From Ruminococcus sp. (lineage in GTDB: Bacteria; Bacillota; Clostridia; Oscillospirales; Ruminococcaceae), in NCBI GenBank assembly GCA_014799765.1, contig JAAVHK010000154.1, positions 1 through 6,523 of the forward strand: DNA of 6,523 nt. The letters run 5' to 3'. Numbering within the stretch: position 1 is the stretch's first letter; each line of letters opens with the position of its first letter. Under the pieces are notes generated by a model. The model searched no databases. It saw only the letters and a list, made by a program, of their open reading frames with translations, and had not been told where the DNA came from. This document shows positions 5,114 through 6,523 of the stretch, piece by piece. A program made the translations under genes and the position numbers.

Positions 5114-5137
5114 TTTAGTTAGTAATCACTAACTAAA
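5114..5137. promoter_or_regulatory. Inverted-repeat operator, TetR style
   Basis: TTTAGTTAGT (5114-5123) and ACTAACTAAA (5128-5137) are perfect inverted repeats separated by AATC. The 24-bp site starts 5 bp after the -10 box and covers the likely transcription start, an ideal position for a repressor. The TTAGTTAGT-N4-ACTAACTAA form resembles operators of TetR/AcrR-family regulators that control efflux genes in Firmicutes. The regulator gene is not in this window. A MarR-type protein is an alternative. Confidence 0.7.
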
Positions 5138-5164
5138 TTTTTATATGCAGAAAGAAGTGATATA

Positions 5165-5863
5165 ATGTTTTTGGAAATCAGCGGAATAAAAAAGCATTTC
5201 GGGGAAGGTGAAAGCAGAGTTGAAGTGCTGAAAGGTATCGATGCAGGAATAGAAAATGGTGAAATATGTGTACTTCTTGGTCCTTCAGGTTCGGGAAAAT
5301 CCACACTGCTGAACATTATCGGCGGTATCGACAGTGCCGACAGCGGTTACATCTCGATAAACGGCGAAAAAACAGCCGATATGAATGAAAAGAAACTTAC
5401 GGTCTACCGCAGAAAACATCTCGGATATATTTTTCAGATGTATAATCTTATTCCGAATCTGAACATCAAGGAAAATGTTGAAGTCGGAGCATACCTCAGT
5501 GATAATCCGCTTGATGTCGACGAACTCCTCAGAACCCTCGGACTTTATGAACACCGTCATAAACTGCCTAATCAGCTTTCCGGAGGTCAGCAACAAAGAA
5601 CTGCTATCGGACGTGCTATTGTAAAAAATCCCGATATCCTGCTCTGTGACGAACCTACAGGGGCATTGGATTACAACACTTCAAAGGAAATACTTAAACT
5701 TATTGAAAATCTTAATCAGAAGTACGGAAATACCGTCGTTATGGTAACTCATAATGATGCGATAAAAAATATGGCGGACAGAGTGATAAAACTCCGTGAC
5801 GGTGTAATAAGAAAAAATTACGTCAATGAAGTGAAAATTTCCGCAGAAGAGCTTGAATGGTAA
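5165..5863 (+). CDS. ABC transporter ATP-binding protein, MacB/LolD/FtsE type
   Basis: A complete 232-residue nucleotide-binding subunit that would sit on the cytoplasmic face and power the FtsX-type permease encoded next. All motifs are intact: Walker A GPSGSGKST (39-47), Q-loop Gln91 in YIFQMYNLIPNLNIKENV, signature LSGGQQQR (138-145), Walker B with D-loop ILLCDEPTGALD (158-169), and switch His196 in VVMVTHND. The QMYNLIPNLN Q-loop, CDEPTGALD and the short length place it in the MacB-type mechanotransmission group (antimicrobial peptide, lipid or lipoprotein export) rather than among importers. The ATG at 5165 is preceded by AGAAAGAAGTGA, a modest ribosome binding site. The gene is expressed from the promoter and operator upstream. 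The substrate cannot be deduced. Confidence 0.95.
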   Translation: MFLEISGIKKHFGEGESRVEVLKGIDAGIENGEICVLLGPSGSGKSTLLNIIGGIDSADSGYISINGEKTADMNEKKLTVYRRKHLGYIFQMYNLIPNLNIKENVEVGAYLSDNPLDVDELLRTLGLYEHRHKLPNQLSGGQQQRTAIGRAIVKNPDILLCDEPTGALDYNTSKEILKLIENLNQKYGNTVVMVTHNDAIKNMADRVIKLRDGVIRKNYVNEVKISAEELEW

Positions 5864-5875
5864 GGAGGTTGAAAC

Positions 5876-6523
5876 ATGAAAAATCCTCTTGTTAAAAGAT
5901 TTCCGAGAGAGTTTAAAAGCGAGTTCGGAAAGTATCTTATTATTTTTCTGTTTATCGCAGGGACGATTTCTATAGTATCGGGCTGGAATGTTGCCGGAAA
6001 CAGTATGGCTACTGCTTACGACGAAAGTTTTGACAAATACAGCATTGAGGACGGAAATTTTGAACTGTATTCCGAGGCAGACAAGGATTTAATTTCAGAT
6101 TTGGAAACGGAAAATCTTGATATTTACGAAAATTTCTACATAGAACGCAGTACGAAAGAAATTGACAGTACGTTGAGAGTTTTCCGGAAGCGTGACAAAA
6201 TCAATCTCGAATGCCTCATGAAAGGTGAATTTCCGTCATCAGACAATGAAATCGCCATTGACAGAATGTATGCGGATAATAATAAATTGTCCGTTGGCGA
6301 TACGCTTACTTTCGGCGACAATGAATTTACTGTCAGCGGACTTGTGGCACTTTCTGATTACAGTGCATTGTTTTCCAGTCCGTCCGATATGATGTTTGAT
6401 GCCGTCAAATTCGGCGTTGCAGTCGTTACCGAAGAATGTTTTAATTCTCTCGGTGAAAACGACTTACATTACAGTTATTCATGGAAATATAATCAACGTC
6501 CGGAAGACGATACGGAAGCAAAG
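5876..6523 (+). CDS. ABC transporter permease, FtsX/MacB type (partial, 5' part)
   Basis: The first 216 codons of the membrane partner of the preceding ATPase; no stop occurs before the window ends. The ATG at 5876 follows an AAGGAGGT ribosome binding site that overlaps the ATPase stop, with 12 nt between the genes, so the two are one operon. A short basic cytoplasmic N-terminus (LVKRFPREFKSEFGK) leads to a transmembrane helix at about 19-36 (KYLIIFLFIAGTISIVSG). A long hydrophilic extracytoplasmic domain follows, as in MacB_PCD. Its typical piece is at about 122-162: EIAIDRMYADNNKLSVGDTL, then TFGDNEFTVSGLVALSDYSA. The remaining membrane helices and FtsX domain must lie to the right. Related clostridial permeases are very large, so much of the gene is missing here. 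Confidence 0.9.
   Translation, partial: MKNPLVKRFPREFKSEFGKYLIIFLFIAGTISIVSGWNVAGNSMATAYDESFDKYSIEDGNFELYSEADKDLISDLETENLDIYENFYIERSTKEIDSTLRVFRKRDKINLECLMKGEFPSSDNEIAIDRMYADNNKLSVGDTLTFGDNEFTVSGLVALSDYSALFSSPSDMMFDAVKFGVAVVTEECFNSLGENDLHYSYSWKYNQRPEDDTEAK

Noticed and set aside
5119..5596. Minus-strand open frames under the ABC ATPase gene
   Set aside because: They are antisense to a complete, motif-intact ATPase and cover its promoter side, with no independent support.
6136..6321. Minus-strand open frame of 61 codons under the permease
   Set aside because: It is antisense to the well-supported MacB-type permease frame, with no ribosome binding site or family signal.

Overview
The window looks like a chromosomal segment of a low-to-moderate GC Firmicute, probably a Clostridia/Ruminococcus-type gut or rumen anaerobe. 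This rests on recognised protein families and codon use only; there is no rRNA or tRNA here to fix the taxon. It has two unrelated halves separated by a terminator and a strong promoter.

Bases 1 to about 4865 (all genes on the minus strand, transcribed right to left) are a degraded siphovirus head-completion module. In transcription order it holds: a 5'-truncated, frameshifted minor capsid protein of the Phage_min_cap2 type fused to a long, AT-rich C-terminal zincin-like domain; a 54-residue ORF overlapping its stop; an 11-bp-period TTTAAA array with a 20-bp palindrome; a 44-residue ORF with a strong ribosome binding site; a GP20-type scaffold; a major capsid gene broken by an internal frameshifting deletion and an amber codon; a head-tail connector-like protein; and three minor capsid genes in the order known from Firmicutes prophages (Minor_capsid_1, _2, _3). 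A ribosome binding site at the left edge shows that the operon continues, most likely into the major tail protein. At least five lesions are visible: three single-base changes in A-runs, one deletion and one stop. The module therefore appears to be a decaying prophage remnant, although homopolymer sequencing errors could explain three of the five.

Bases about 4866 to 5000 carry what may be the 3' tail of a plus-strand gene followed by a strong intrinsic terminator. The phage module ends abruptly here, so this is a likely prophage/host junction.

Bases 5081 to 6523 (plus strand) hold a near-consensus promoter with an extended -10, a perfect 10-bp inverted-repeat operator of TetR style directly downstream of it, and a two-gene ABC export operon: a MacB/LolD-type ATPase and the first 216 residues of an FtsX/MacB-type permease that runs off the right edge. 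The regulator expected to bind the operator is not in the window.

The best candidates for something new are the capsid-fused zincin-like domain with its overlapping 54-residue partner, whose HExGH-like motif reads HEIGQ, and the TTTAAA array beside it.
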